64,000 bases of DNA from Georgfuchsia toluolica (GCF_907163265.1 NZ_CAJQUM010000001.1:3038001-3102000), one strand, 5' to 3'; shown: positions 18,161 through 27,429, numbered from the stretch's first letter. Notes: generated by a model not told the origin, from the letters alone. Numbers and translations are program-made.

Positions 18161-18682
18161 ATGAAAAGAAAACTCGTCGTGCTGTGTTTGACCATTCTGC
18201 TTGGGGCTTGTTCATCTACGCCCATGAAGCCAGCTGAGGTGGCTCAACCACCAGCTGCCCAGCCATCGGTAAAGCCTGCTGCCGCGCCGGAAATGAAACC
18301 AGTGATGGAGACCGAGGCGCAAAGGATCGATCGCATTATCAAGGTACTGGCAAGCAAGAGCATCTACTTTGACTACGATAAATATACGATCAAACCCGAA
18401 TACGAGAGCCTGCTCAAACAGAATTTTGAAATGATCAAATCTGCGCCCAAAGTCGCCTTCAGGCTGGAAGGCAATGCGGATGAGCGCGGCAGTACCGAAT
18501 ACAACATTGCGCTGGGGCAAAAACGGGCGGAAGCCGTTAAACGTGCTCTCTTAATCATGGGAATCCCCGACTCCCAGCTGGAGGCCATCAGTTATGGCGA
18601 GGAAAAACCGCGCGCCACTTGTCATGAAGAAAAATGCTGGGCCGAGAATAGGCGCGTAGATTTCACGAAAAAGAGTCCATAA
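18161..18682 (+). CDS. Pal-like OmpA-family lipoprotein
   Basis: 173 aa with a lipoprotein signal (LTILLGACSS), a Pro/Ala-rich spacer to about residue 55, and an OmpA-C domain. IYFDYDKYTIKPEYESLL, LEGNADERGSTEYNIALGQKRAEAVKRAL and YGEEKPRATCHEEKCWAENRRVDF are all close to Pal. The tol genes are not nearby, so this is probably a Pal paralogue rather than the Tol-Pal member itself. It is divergent from marR and followed by a clear terminator. Confidence 0.85.
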   Translation: MKRKLVVLCLTILLGACSSTPMKPAEVAQPPAAQPSVKPAAAPEMKPVMETEAQRIDRIIKVLASKSIYFDYDKYTIKPEYESLLKQNFEMIKSAPKVAFRLEGNADERGSTEYNIALGQKRAEAVKRALLIMGIPDSQLEAISYGEEKPRATCHEEKCWAENRRVDFTKKSP

Positions 18683-18716
18683 ACAGACTTTCATGTCCTT
18701 CCCTAGTGGAATATTG

Positions 18717-18742
18717 GAGGGGTCGGAAGGCCCCTCTTTTTT
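18717..18742 (+). terminator. Rho-independent terminator of the Pal-like gene
   Basis: GAGGGG (18717-18722) pairs with CCCCTC (18731-18736) across an 8-nt loop, followed by six T residues (18737-18742). It is 35 nt past the stop codon. The next 185 bp, up to the end of xth, hold nothing I can recognise. Confidence 0.85.
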
Positions 18743-18927
18743 GGCATTGAGATATTGTCCTGAATTGCGTCACCATGGTCGATAAGCCAACATTTGGCTT
18801 ATATTTGTCATCGGGTCGTTTAGCGCGACAATTGACAAGTCGCAGCATGCGTTTCAGATATCAACCGCAAAATACCGCTAGCCGATAGATCACGTATTTG
18901 GTTCACGATGCCTTGATGTGTCAACTG

Positions 18928-19695
18928 TCAGGGCGTCAACTCCGCGACGACCGGCGCGTGATCGGAAGGCCGTTCCAGTTTACGTGGCGCCTTATCGATG
19001 CGGCATGCCGTGCATTGGCCGGCCAGCGGCTTTGATAGCAGGATGTGGTCGATGCGCAGGCCTTGGTTGCGGCGAAAGCCCAGCATGCGGTAATCCCACC
19101 AGGAAAAGCTTCTTTCCGGCTGGTCGAAGAGACGGAACGCGTCGCTCAGGCCGAGCGAGACGAGTTTGCGGAACGCCTCGCGCTCTGGTTCGGAGCAGAG
19201 GATCTTGTCTCTCCACACCACGGGATCGTGCACATCGCGATCGTCCGGGGCGATGTTGTAATCGCCGAGCAGGGCGAGCTGCGGATGGCGCCGCAGTTCT
19301 TCGCCCAGCCAGTCGTGCAGCGCCTGCAGCCAGCGCAGCTTGTAGGCGTATTTCTCCGCGCCGACTTCGCTCCCGTTTGGAATATAGGCGCAGACGACGC
19401 GCACGCCATCACAGGTTGCGGCGATGATGCGCTTCTGCGGGTCGTCGAAGCCGGGGATGTCGCGCTGCACATCTGTCGCCATACGTTTGCTCAATAGGCC
19501 GACACCGTTGTAGGTTTTCTGCCCGTTGTGGATGGCACTGTAACCTGCGGCTTCCAATTCGGCATAGGGGAAGGCCTTGTCTTCCTGCTTGGTTTCCTGC
19601 AGGCACAAGACATCCGGCTGCTCGGCGGCAAGCCAGTCGAGCACATGCGGCAGGCGCACCTTGAGCGAATTGACGTTCCATGTCGCGAGTTTCAT
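18928..19695 (-). CDS. xth: Exodeoxyribonuclease III (AP endonuclease)
   Basis: Exo/endo/phosphatase-fold enzyme that cuts DNA 5' of abasic sites and digests 3' ends. Family motifs: MKLATWNVNSLKVRLPHVLDWL, LCLQETKQED (metal Glu), ALLGDYNIAPDDRDVHDP and RIDHILLS...PSDHAPVVAEL. Start at ATG 19695, overlapping the glycosylase stop by 4 nt. 255 aa, the usual size. Coupling to a DNA glycosylase suggests that damaged-base removal and AP-site cutting are made together. Confidence 0.93.
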   Translation of the reverse strand: MKLATWNVNSLKVRLPHVLDWLAAEQPDVLCLQETKQEDKAFPYAELEAAGYSAIHNGQKTYNGVGLLSKRMATDVQRDIPGFDDPQKRIIAATCDGVRVVCAYIPNGSEVGAEKYAYKLRWLQALHDWLGEELRRHPQLALLGDYNIAPDDRDVHDPVVWRDKILCSEPEREAFRKLVSLGLSDAFRLFDQPERSFSWWDYRMLGFRRNQGLRIDHILLSKPLAGQCTACRIDKAPRKLERPSDHAPVVAELTP

Positions 19696-20225
19696 GGCAG
19701 GGCCTTTCGGTTTGCCGTGATGATGCCACGTTCCGCCAATGCCTTGCGCCAAGCCTCGAGTTTGCGCTCGCGTGACCACGACGCATTCGCCGGGCTGGTC
19801 GAGGGCAGGCGCGCAAAGCGCAGCGGCATGTCGCCGAGGAGCGGCATGACATGACGATGGAAACAGGTCTGCGCCATGCCACCGTTGAAGAATACAGCGG
19901 TGAGATGTGGGTGGACGGCGAAGAAGCCGGGAAAATCATTTACCACGACCGAGTCGTGATGGATGTCCGCATCCAGACTGCCTTCCCGCTCGCAACTGGC
20001 GAGCACATCCCACAAGGCAATGCCCGCCGCTTTGAGTGCCACGGCGCGGGCGCGATAGGACAGGGCCGGATCGGCGCCGACCAGCGCGCCCATGATCGGC
20101 CAGAAGGCATTATGCGGATGAGCGTAATACTGCCCGGCGCGCAGTGATGCCGCGCCGGGCATGCTGCCGAGAATCAGGAGGCGCGCCTTCTGGTTTTCAA
20201 TCGGCGGGAAGCTGTAGACATGCAC
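19692..20225 (-). CDS. DNA glycosylase of the uracil-DNA glycosylase superfamily (deoxyinosine/hypoxanthine type)
   Basis: 177-aa UDG-fold enzyme. LLILGSMPGAASLRAGQYYAHPHNAFWPIM matches the DNA-deoxyinosine glycosylase (family 6) motif set, which lacks the polar Asn/Asp of family-1 UDG, and ARLPSTSPANASWS matches the H/P-S/T-SPA C-terminal motif. It would excise deaminated adenine (hypoxanthine) and leave an abasic site for Xth, whose gene overlaps it by 4 nt. It follows trpC by 22 bp and may be transcribed with the trp genes. Substrate is inferred from family. Confidence 0.8.
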   Translation of the reverse strand: MHVYSFPPIENQKARLLILGSMPGAASLRAGQYYAHPHNAFWPIMGALVGADPALSYRARAVALKAAGIALWDVLASCEREGSLDADIHHDSVVVNDFPGFFAVHPHLTAVFFNGGMAQTCFHRHVMPLLGDMPLRFARLPSTSPANASWSRERKLEAWRKALAERGIITANRKALP

Positions 20226-20247
20226 TTTTGCAAAATGCCGTTTGGGA

Positions 20248-21036
20248 CTATGAAAACAGCCGCTTCAGTTCGGCGCCCGGATCGGCCGCGCGCATGAAAG
20301 CCTCGCCGACGAGGAAAGCATTGACATTATGGCTGCGCATGCGTGCGACATCGGCCGCTGCGAGGATGCCGGATTCGGTGACCACGATGCGCTCGCCGGG
20401 AATGCGGTCGAGCTGGTCCAGGGTGATGTCGAGCGACACGGCGAAGGTGCGCAGGTTGCGGTTGTTGATGCCGATCAGCGGCGTTTTGAGTTGCAATGCC
20501 AAATCCACTTCGTCGCCGTCGTGCGATTCGACCAGCACTGCCATGCCGAGCCGAGCGGCGATGGCTTCCATCTCCTGCATCTGTTCGATTGAAAGCGCGG
20601 AGACGATGAGCAGGATGCAGTCGGCGCCCATGGCTCGTGCTTCATAGACCTGATACGGCTCGATCAGGAAATCCTTGCGCAACACGGGCAGCGTGCAGGC
20701 GCGGCGCGCGGCGCGCAGGTAGTCGGGCGAACCCTGGAAGTAATCGCGATCGGTGAGTACCGAGAGACAGGCCGCGCCACCGCGTTCATAGCTGGCCGCA
20801 ATCTCCGCCGGGCGAAATTCTTCGCGCAGCACCCCTTTCGACGGACTGGCTTTCTTGATCTCGGCGATGACAGCGGCTTTACCGGCAGCGATTTTGCTGC
20901 GCAGCGCGCCGACGAAATCGCGCGCCGGCGCCTGTGCTTCAGCCTCGGCACGTACGGCGGCAAGCGGTTTTGCCGCTTTCGCTGCAGCCATTTCCTCAAC
21001 CTTGGTGGCAAGGATTTTTTGGAGGATGTCGGACAT
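20248..21036 (-). CDS. trpC: Indole-3-glycerol phosphate synthase
   Basis: Closes the indole ring in tryptophan biosynthesis. TIM barrel of 262 aa with [19 protein letters not shown] (catalytic Lys pair region), [22 protein letters not shown], and [30 protein letters not shown] (phosphate site). Not fused to trpF. The start codon overlaps the trpD stop (TGATG), showing tight coupling. Confidence 0.96.
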   Translation of the reverse strand: MSDILQKILATKVEEMAAAKAAKPLAAVRAEAEAQAPARDFVGALRSKIAAGKAAVIAEIKKASPSKGVLREEFRPAEIAASYERGGAACLSVLTDRDYFQGSPDYLRAARRACTLPVLRKDFLIEPYQVYEARAMGADCILLIVSALSIEQMQEMEAIAARLGMAVLVESHDGDEVDLALQLKTPLIGINNRNLRTFAVSLDITLDQLDRIPGERIVVTESGILAAADVARMRSHNVNAFLVGEAFMRAADPGAELKRLFS

Positions 21037-22061
21037 CAGGCGTTATGTCGAGTGAAGTGAACAAAGGCATCGACCTTGGCCCGGGCCTTGCCGCTGGCGA
21101 TGGCCTCGTGCGCCAGCATGACGCCAGCGGCTATCGAGTCCGCCGCATTCGCCGCATACAGCGCCGCGCCGGCGTTGAGCGTGACGATATCGCGCGCCGG
21201 GCCGGGCCGGTTGTCGAGCGCGGCGAGCAGCATGGTTTTCGACTCGGCGGCATCGGCGACGCGTAGTTTGTCTGTGGCGGTCAACGCAAAACCGAAGGTT
21301 TCGGGATGAATCTCGTATTCTGAAATCTTGCCATCCTTCAGTTCGCCCACGAGCGTCGGCGCGCCGAGCGAAATTTCGTCCATGCCGTCCCTGCCATGCA
21401 CGACCAGCACATGGTCGGCGCCGAGGCGCTGCATCACATGCACCTGAATGCCGACCAGGTCGGGATGAAACACCCCCATCAGCGTGTTTGGTGCGCCGGC
21501 CGGGTTGGTGAGCGGACCGAGGATATTGAACAGGGTACGCACGCCCATTTCCATGCGTATCGGGGCAACATTCTTCATCGCGCTGTGATGGTTGGGGGCG
21601 AACATGAAACCGATGCCGGTAACGGCGATGCAGTCGGCAACCTCTTCCGGTTTCAGGTCAATCCTGGCCCCAAGCGCTTCGAGCACGTCGGCGGCGCCGG
21701 ACTTCGACGACACGCTGCGGCCGCCGTGCTTGGCGACTTTTGCGCCGGCGGCGGCCACGACGAACATCGAGGCCGTCGAGATGTTGAAGGTATGGCTGCC
21801 ATCGCCGCCGGTGCCGACGATGTCGACAAAATTTCCATCGCCCGCCACCTCGACCGGCACCACCAGTTCGCGCATCACCGTGGCGGCGGCGGCGATCTCG
21901 CCGACGGTTTCCTTTTTCGTGCGCAGGCTGGCCAGGATGGCTGCCGTCATCACGGGGGAGACTTCGCCTTTCATGATCAGCCGCATCAAATGCAGCATTT
22001 CCTCGTGAAAAATCTCGCGGTGTTCAATCGTGCGTTGTAGCGCTTCCTGTGGAGTGATCAT
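21036..22061 (-). CDS. trpD: Anthranilate phosphoribosyltransferase
   Basis: Transfers phosphoribose from PRPP to anthranilate. 341 aa with the class-III PRTase signature [41 protein letters not shown], and the anthranilate-site [21 protein letters not shown]. It overlaps trpG by 4 nt and trpC by 1 nt. Confidence 0.96.
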   Translation of the reverse strand: MITPQEALQRTIEHREIFHEEMLHLMRLIMKGEVSPVMTAAILASLRTKKETVGEIAAAATVMRELVVPVEVAGDGNFVDIVGTGGDGSHTFNISTASMFVVAAAGAKVAKHGGRSVSSKSGAADVLEALGARIDLKPEEVADCIAVTGIGFMFAPNHHSAMKNVAPIRMEMGVRTLFNILGPLTNPAGAPNTLMGVFHPDLVGIQVHVMQRLGADHVLVVHGRDGMDEISLGAPTLVGELKDGKISEYEIHPETFGFALTATDKLRVADAAESKTMLLAALDNRPGPARDIVTLNAGAALYAANAADSIAAGVMLAHEAIASGKARAKVDAFVHFTRHNA

Positions 22062-22633
22062 GTCCGCCTCCTGCCCGCCAGAAAATTCTTCAGCAGATCG
22101 TGGCCATGCTCGGTGAGTATTGATTCGGGATGGAACTGGACGCCTTCTACCTCAAATGTTTTGTGGCGCACGCCCATGATTTCACCGTCATCGGTCCACG
22201 CCGTGACTTCCAGACAATCCGGCAGGGTGTCGCGGCGGATCGCCAGCGAATGGTAGCGCGTGGCGGTGAACGGGTTCGGCAATCCGGCGAAAACGCCCTG
22301 GTCGAGGTGATGCACCAGCGAGGTTTTGCCGTGCATGGGTTTGATGGCATGCACGATCTCGCCGCCGAAGGCCGCGCCGATGCTCTGGTGGCCGAGGCAG
22401 ACGCCGAGCAGCGGCACCTTGCCGGCAAAGCGCTTGATGGTTGCCACGGAAATGCCGGCTTCATTGGGTGAGCAGGGACCGGGCGAGATCACAATATGGT
22501 CGGGCTTCAACGCGGCGATTTCACCGGGGGTGATGGCGTCGTTGCGAAACACGCGCACGTCCTCGCCGAGTTCGCCGAAATACTGGACCAGGTTGTAGGT
22601 GAAGGAGTCGTAATTATCTATCATTAACAGCAT
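22058..22633 (-). CDS. trpG: Anthranilate synthase glutamine amidotransferase component
   Basis: Class-I glutaminase that supplies ammonia to TrpE. 191 aa. Catalytic triad: the Cys of [10 protein letters not shown] plus His and Glu in [28 protein letters not shown] is the standard N-terminus. It is separated from trpE by an inserted diguanylate cyclase gene; in related bacteria trpE and trpG are adjacent. In many species the same subunit also serves p-aminobenzoate synthase (PabA); that cannot be excluded. Confidence 0.95.
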   Translation of the reverse strand: MLLMIDNYDSFTYNLVQYFGELGEDVRVFRNDAITPGEIAALKPDHIVISPGPCSPNEAGISVATIKRFAGKVPLLGVCLGHQSIGAAFGGEIVHAIKPMHGKTSLVHHLDQGVFAGLPNPFTATRYHSLAIRRDTLPDCLEVTAWTDDGEIMGVRHKTFEVEGVQFHPESILTEHGHDLLKNFLAGRRRT

Positions 22634-22684
22634 ATGTATCTCTCTCTTATTTCTGGCAGGATCCGGCCGAAAGCCTCATCATTG

Positions 22685-23836
22685 CTACGTTTCGACACGG
22701 TTCCGGCCGCGCTGCTTGGCCCGGTAAAGCGCCGCGTCAGCCTTGGCGAGCAATGCCTCCACGCTGGCCATCTGTCCGGCATCGCCCTGCGCAATCGACA
22801 CCCCAAAACTCACCGTGTAGGGCGGCAAGTTCTTGTCGCGTTGATTTTCGATTTCGTACCGAATACGTTCCGCGACCTGTTTTGCTTCGGCCATTCCCGT
22901 ATCGGGCAACAGGATCACGAATTCCTCGCCGCCAAAACGCGCGAGGATATCCGGCAGGCGCAGCATCCTGGTGGCGCGATGGGTGTAGTCCTTTATGACG
23001 AGGTCGCCGATGTGGTGACCGTGTTTGTCGTTGACCTTTTTGAAAAAATCGATATCCGACGAAATGGCGGCCAGCGGCCGGTGCGCCCGCATGCCCCGCG
23101 CCCATTCGATTTCGGCGCGGCTGAAAAAGGCGCGGCGATTGAGCGCCCCGGTCAGCGGGTCACGAGTTGCCATGAATTCCAGTTCCAGCCGCAAGCGCTC
23201 ATTGGCCAGAAGGATGAAGCCAATTGACAAACCCAGTGCGCCGAGCGAAAACATACCAAGATAAATTTGCTGAACGGGATTGTGATCAAAAATGTCATCG
23301 GTCTCGATGGCCGTGATGGGCAGGGTTGCAATGCGCCAGGTGGCAACGACAACCCCGAGCAGGAAGAACATGCACAGAAAACGACTGCCGAAACCCTTTG
23401 GCGCTGCATGCCAAGCAAAATAGGCGCCGACAGCCGAGAAACCGATATGTGCCAGCGACATGATGAAGAGACGGCCCTGGTAGCTGTGCGACCCGTAAGT
23501 AAGCCATAGCATCAAAAGCAGTACCGCACCAATCCAGTCAAGAGGAGGGCGCCATGTCGTCTTTCGTCCGGAAAAGCGCTGCAGTCCGATAATCAGCAGC
23601 AATTGACCGAGCAGGAGCATGCCGCTGGCGGTGACGATGGCGATGGCATCGGAAAAAATGCCGCGCATGGAAGTGAGTCCCGATGCGCACCCGATAAGTA
23701 TGACCGCCTTGGCCCAATCAGCCAGACCCTCGATGTCAGCAGGAAAGCTCTTCGCCTGGACCCAAAGCACGAGGGCGCAGAGCATGCCGAACAGGTTGGC
23801 GACCAGCAGGAGGGTACGGGGATCGATAAGGTTCAT
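22685..23836 (-). CDS. Membrane diguanylate cyclase inside the trp operon
   Basis: 383 aa: seven hydrophobic segments (residues about 5-210) and a C-terminal GGDEF domain with active site GGEEF. An RLPD sequence lies five residues before it, in the position of the allosteric c-di-GMP I-site, so the enzyme is probably active and product-inhibited. ATRDPLTGALNRRAFF and SSDIDFFKKVNDKHGHHIGD are family motifs. Start at ATG 23836 (MNLIDPRTLLL). It is on the same strand as trpE (37 bp upstream) and trpG (51 bp downstream), so it should share their transcript. The 7-TM sensor input is unknown. Confidence 0.88.
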   Translation of the reverse strand: MNLIDPRTLLLVANLFGMLCALVLWVQAKSFPADIEGLADWAKAVILIGCASGLTSMRGIFSDAIAIVTASGMLLLGQLLLIIGLQRFSGRKTTWRPPLDWIGAVLLLMLWLTYGSHSYQGRLFIMSLAHIGFSAVGAYFAWHAAPKGFGSRFLCMFFLLGVVVATWRIATLPITAIETDDIFDHNPVQQIYLGMFSLGALGLSIGFILLANERLRLELEFMATRDPLTGALNRRAFFSRAEIEWARGMRAHRPLAAISSDIDFFKKVNDKHGHHIGDLVIKDYTHRATRMLRLPDILARFGGEEFVILLPDTGMAEAKQVAERIRYEIENQRDKNLPPYTVSFGVSIAQGDAGQMASVEALLAKADAALYRAKQRGRNRVET

Positions 23837-23873
23837 CGCCGTGGTGGGTTTGTACCTGTCGGGAACACGGTGT

Positions 23874-25349
23874 CTATCCGATTCGGGTATCGAGGCCGGC
23901 TTCGGCGATATCAGCGGCGCGCAGAATGGCGCGTGCCTTGCTGCGGGTTTCCTCCCATTCGGCAGCGGGATTCGAATCGGCGACGATGCCGGCGCCCGCC
24001 TGCACGTAGAGCCGGCCATCCTTGAGCACGGCGGTGCGGATGGCGATGGCCATGTCCATGTCGCCGTTGAAGCCGAGATAGCCAACCGACCCCGCGTAGA
24101 TGCCGCGCTTGGTGGGTTCCAGTTCATCGATGATTTCCATCGCCCGCACCTTCGGTGCGCCGGAGACCGTGCCGGCCGGAAATGAAGCCTTCAGTACAGA
24201 GAGTGCATTCTCTCCATCACGTAATTCGCCCTCGACATTCGAGACGATGTGCATCACATGCGAATAGCGTTCGATGGCGTATTGTTCGGTGACGCGCACG
24301 CTGCCGGTCGTGGCGACGCGGCCAACATCGTTGCGGCCGAGGTCGAGCAGTTGCAGGTGTTCGGCGCGTTCCTTCTCGTCGGCGAGCAGTTCGCGTTCCA
24401 GCGTCAAATCCTCTTCTACCGTGGCGCCGCGTCTGCGCGTGCCGGCGATCGGCCGCAGCGTGACCTTGCCGTCTTCGAGGCGCACCAGGATTTCGGGTGA
24501 GGCGCCGACCACATGGAAATCGCCGAAGTTGAAGAAGAACATGTAGGGTGAGGGATTCAGCGCGCGCAGTGTGCGGTACAGCGCCAGCGGCGAAGCGGCG
24601 AAGGGCCGGCTCATGCGCTGCGACAGCACCACCTGCATCAGGTCGCCGTCGATGATGTAGCGCTTGGCGCGCACCACGGCAGCCTTGAAGGCATCTGCGC
24701 CAAATTCGGAATCGGCTTCGGCGCTGGGCGCGACGATATCGGGTGGTATCGTTACTGGCAGGCGCAGTGCGGCAACCAGCGCGGCGAGGCGCAGGAGTGC
24801 CTGGCCGTAGGCGCCGGCCACACCGGCGTCGGCATAGACCACCAGGGTCAGCTTGCCGGAGAGATTGTCGACGACGGCGATTTCCTCGGACAGCAGCAGC
24901 AGCACGTCAGGTGTGCCGATGACATCGGGTTTGTGGGTGTGGGCCAGTTTCGGTTCGACATAGCGCACCGTGTCGTAGCCGAAGGCGCCGACCAGGCCGC
25001 CGTAGAGGCGCGGCAGTTCGGGCAGGTCCGGCACCTTGAAGCGCGCCATGTAGGCGGTGACGAAATCCAGCGGGTTGATGTCGTCGTTCTGTTCGACGAC
25101 ATGGCCGCCGGTGACAACCTGCACGCTGCGTCCGCGCGCCACGATGCGGGTCGAGGCGGCCAGCCCGATGAAGGAATAGCGGCCGAAGCGTTCGCCGCCC
25201 TGCACCGATTCGAGCAGATAGGAATCGGGCGCATTGGCGAGCTTGAGATAGATCGAGAGCGGGGTGTCGAGATCGGCGAAGGTCTCGACGCTGACGGGGA
25301 TCCGGTTGAAGCCTTGCGCGGCCAGCCGGTTGAAATCGGATTCGGTCAT
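23874..25349 (-). CDS. trpE: Anthranilate synthase component I
   Basis: Converts chorismate to anthranilate with TrpG. 491 aa. The N-terminal SYLLESVQGGERFGRYSFIG holds the LLES element that binds tryptophan for feedback inhibition. The chorismate-binding core has PIAGTRRRGATVEED, FPAGTVSGAPKVRAMEIIDE and QAGAGIVADSNPAAEWEET. First structural gene of the operon, behind a Trp-rich leader peptide in the 164-bp gap to gph. Confidence 0.96.
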   Translation of the reverse strand: MTESDFNRLAAQGFNRIPVSVETFADLDTPLSIYLKLANAPDSYLLESVQGGERFGRYSFIGLAASTRIVARGRSVQVVTGGHVVEQNDDINPLDFVTAYMARFKVPDLPELPRLYGGLVGAFGYDTVRYVEPKLAHTHKPDVIGTPDVLLLLSEEIAVVDNLSGKLTLVVYADAGVAGAYGQALLRLAALVAALRLPVTIPPDIVAPSAEADSEFGADAFKAAVVRAKRYIIDGDLMQVVLSQRMSRPFAASPLALYRTLRALNPSPYMFFFNFGDFHVVGASPEILVRLEDGKVTLRPIAGTRRRGATVEEDLTLERELLADEKERAEHLQLLDLGRNDVGRVATTGSVRVTEQYAIERYSHVMHIVSNVEGELRDGENALSVLKASFPAGTVSGAPKVRAMEIIDELEPTKRGIYAGSVGYLGFNGDMDMAIAIRTAVLKDGRLYVQAGAGIVADSNPAAEWEETRSKARAILRAADIAEAGLDTRIG

Positions 25350-25419
25350 GATGACTCCACAACAAGAAAATACTGCCAGGACGAAGCGCGCGGACCCATG
25401 CAGCAGCGGCGCGCGGGCG

Positions 25420-25500
25420 CTATTGCGTACGCCAGCGGCGCCAGGGCCAGGCCTCCGCCCCTTGGGGCTTGCTTCTCGTCAGCAGTCGGTTGTGGAGCAC
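25420..25500 (-). CDS. trpL: Trp leader peptide (attenuator peptide)
   Basis: A 26-codon frame from GTG (25500) to TAG (25420) between gph and trpE. It translates V-L-H-N-R-L-L-T-R-S-K-P-Q-G-A-E and then AWPWRRWRTQ, with three Trp codons in six at the end. The Trp cluster just before the stop, 70 nt ahead of trpE, is the hallmark of ribosome-stalling attenuation. Downstream GC arms GCGCGC (twice) can pair with each other, and an upstream arm can pair with the Trp-codon region. However, the U-rich stretch (TATTTTCTT) is about 12 nt past the hairpin, so the terminator is not textbook. Start codon uncertain (weak SD). Confidence 0.75.
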   Translation of the reverse strand: MLHNRLLTRSKPQGAEAWPWRRWRTQ

Positions 25501-25513
25501 GTTGATGGTCTCG

Positions 25514-26209
25514 TCATTGGGCGGCAATCAGGTCGGCCGCATGGTCAAGCGACTCGACTATAGCATCGCAATCGAGTTTTCGCACGTCCCCGCCTTCGTT
25601 GTAACCATAGGGCAAAAGAAACACCGGACAGCCCGCGGCGCGCGCGCAGCCCACGTCGTGGCGCGAATCGCCGATATGCAGATTGAACGCCGGGCTGCTG
25701 CCCAGCCGTTCGCAGGCGTGCAGCAAGGGCAGCGGATGCGGCTTTTTCTCGGTCAGCGAATCGCCGGATACGGCGAACTCGAAATAGGGCGCCAGCCCGC
25801 TTGACAGCAGCAGCGGCTCGGTGAAAGTGGCCGACTTGTTGGTGATGACGGCCATCCTGAGACCGGTTTTCTTGCCGAGGGCGTGGAATCTTTCCAGACC
25901 CGAGAGCACGCCGGGGTAGGGCTTGGCGGCGCGGCCATTGAAGTAGGCGTAATGTCTGCGGAATATCTGCGTGGCCCGCTCGTACAGGGCATCGTCATCC
26001 TTACAGGCGACGAAGCAACTCACCAGATGCAGGATGCCGCGACCGACCCAGCGCCGGATATCGTCTTCGCCGCACTCCGGCAGGCCGAGTTCGGTCAGCG
26101 TCGCGCGCGCGGCTGCATGCAAATCGGGTACGGTGTCGAGCAGTGTGCCATCGAGGTCGAAGGTGACCGAGCGGATGGAGATGGGAAAGTTCAAAATCTT
26201 TTTTATCAC
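25514..26209 (-). CDS. gph: Phosphoglycolate phosphatase (HAD family)
   Basis: HAD-superfamily phosphatase that removes phosphoglycolate from DNA repair or oxygenase side reactions. Motif I TFDLDGTLLDTVPDLH (nucleophile Asp), motif II AVITNKSATF, motif III Lys near TEKKPHP, motif IV HIGDSRHDVGCARAAG. 231 aa. The nominal start is GTG 26209 with no Shine-Dalgarno motif and lies in the left arm of an inverted repeat; an in-frame TTG at 26194 is an alternative. rpe-gph-trpE is the normal betaproteobacterial order. Confidence 0.9.
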   Translation of the reverse strand: MIKKILNFPISIRSVTFDLDGTLLDTVPDLHAAARATLTELGLPECGEDDIRRWVGRGILHLVSCFVACKDDDALYERATQIFRRHYAYFNGRAAKPYPGVLSGLERFHALGKKTGLRMAVITNKSATFTEPLLLSSGLAPYFEFAVSGDSLTEKKPHPLPLLHACERLGSSPAFNLHIGDSRHDVGCARAAGCPVFLLPYGYNEGGDVRKLDCDAIVESLDHAADLIAAQ

Positions 26210-26275
26210 AGAGGATGCAGAATACGCAGGAAAACCAAGGCAAGAGATTCTGATTCCCTCTGCGTTCTTTGCGGC
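26207..26275. repeat. Inverted array of 9-nt repeats between rpe and gph
   Basis: Left arm: CAGAGGATG / CAGAATACG / CAGGAAAAC, a 9-nt period. The right arm read on the minus strand gives CGCAAAGAA / CGCAGAGGG with the same period. The arms are imperfectly complementary (about 10 of 14 bp in the best block, TGCAGAATACGCAG against CTGCGTTCTTTGCG). It fills the 74-bp rpe-gph gap and reaches the gph start codon. One of several elements of this architecture in the 26-39 kb region. Confidence 0.55.
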
Positions 26276-26283
26276 GAAGAATT

Positions 26284-26973
26284 TTATGCTTTTTTCAGTT
26301 CTGCACGCAAAGCCGCGATGACCGAGTCGTAGCGATGCGGGTCGCTTTCCTTGCCGGCGCCGAATACGGCGGAGCCGGCGACGAAAGTATCGGCTCCGGC
26401 GCGGGCGATCTCGGCAATGTTGTCGACCTTCACCCCACCGTCGATTTCGAGCATGATCCTGCGCCCGCTCTTCTGTTCGTAGGCATCGAGCCGCGCTTTC
26501 GCGGCGCGCAGCTTGTCGAGCGTGGCCGGAATGAATTGCTGGCCACCGAAGCCGGGGTTCACGCTCATCAGCATTACGTTGTCGAGCCGGTCCATGACGA
26601 AATCCATATAGTCGAGCGGCGTCGCCGGGTTGAACACCAGCCCGGCCAGGCAGCCTTCTTCGCGGATCAGACTCAGGGTACGGTCGACATGATCGGAAGC
26701 TTCAGGGTGAAAGGTGATGACATTCGCCCCGGCCCTGGCGAAATCCTGCGCCAGTTGGTCTACTGGACGCACCATTAGATGTACGTCGATCGTCGCCTTG
26801 GTCAGCGGCCGGATTGCCGTGCACACCAGCGGACCGATAGTCAGGTTGGGGACATAATGGTTGTCCATCACGTCGAAGTGAATCCAATCGGCGCCGGAAG
26901 CGATGACGTTGCCGACTTCATCGCCCAGTTTGGCGAAGTTGGCGGAAAGAATGCTCGGTGCGATTCGGTACAT
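26284..26973 (-). CDS. rpe: Ribulose-phosphate 3-epimerase
   Basis: Interconverts ribulose-5-P and xylulose-5-P in the pentose phosphate and Calvin cycles. 229-aa TIM barrel: [35 protein letters not shown] (metal His/Asp), [15 protein letters not shown] and [20 protein letters not shown]. Divergent from apaG across 59 bp, and upstream of gph and the trp genes. Confidence 0.96.
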   Translation of the reverse strand: MYRIAPSILSANFAKLGDEVGNVIASGADWIHFDVMDNHYVPNLTIGPLVCTAIRPLTKATIDVHLMVRPVDQLAQDFARAGANVITFHPEASDHVDRTLSLIREEGCLAGLVFNPATPLDYMDFVMDRLDNVMLMSVNPGFGGQQFIPATLDKLRAAKARLDAYEQKSGRRIMLEIDGGVKVDNIAEIARAGADTFVAGSAVFGAGKESDPHRYDSVIAALRAELKKA

Positions 26974-27032
26974 GGCGTCTTCTTTTAGGGGCGCATTGCG
27001 AATGTCGGCATTTTAGTGTGCAATGACGACCT

Positions 27033-27416
27033 ATGGCTGAATCGAAAAAATACGAAATCCGCGCCACCGTCGCGACACAATACCTGCCCGAGCAGTCTGA
27101 TCCGGAGCAGGATCGCTATGCCTTCTCGTACACCATCACGATTTCCAACACCGGCAACATCGCCGCGCAACTGATTTCGCGGCACTGGATCATCGCCGAT
27201 GCCGATAATCAGATACAGGAAGTGCGCGGCCTCGGCGTAGTGGGCCATCAGCCGCTGTTGCAGCCGGGCCAGTCCTTCGAATACACCAGCGGCTGCGTGC
27301 TGGCGACGCCGGTCGGTTCGATGCGTGGCAGCTACCAGATGACGGCCGATGACGGTGTTCAGTTCGAAGTGCCGATCGCCGAGTTCGTGCTGTCGATGCC
27401 GCGGGTGTTGCACTAG
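27033..27416 (+). CDS. apaG: ApaG (Co2+/Mg2+ efflux-associated protein)
   Basis: 127-aa beta-sandwich protein of the ApaG/DUF525 family: YEIRATVATQYLPEQSDPEQDRYAFSYTITISN, RHWIIADADNQIQEVRGLGVVGHQP, and PVGSMRGSYQM with the family GTM/MRGSY block. Precise biochemical role is uncertain; in Salmonella it is tied to cobalt/magnesium resistance. It converges with mnmA, with 13 bp between stops. Confidence 0.93.
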   Translation: MAESKKYEIRATVATQYLPEQSDPEQDRYAFSYTITISNTGNIAAQLISRHWIIADADNQIQEVRGLGVVGHQPLLQPGQSFEYTSGCVLATPVGSMRGSYQMTADDGVQFEVPIAEFVLSMPRVLH

Positions 27417-27429
27417 ACCAGTCCAGGCT

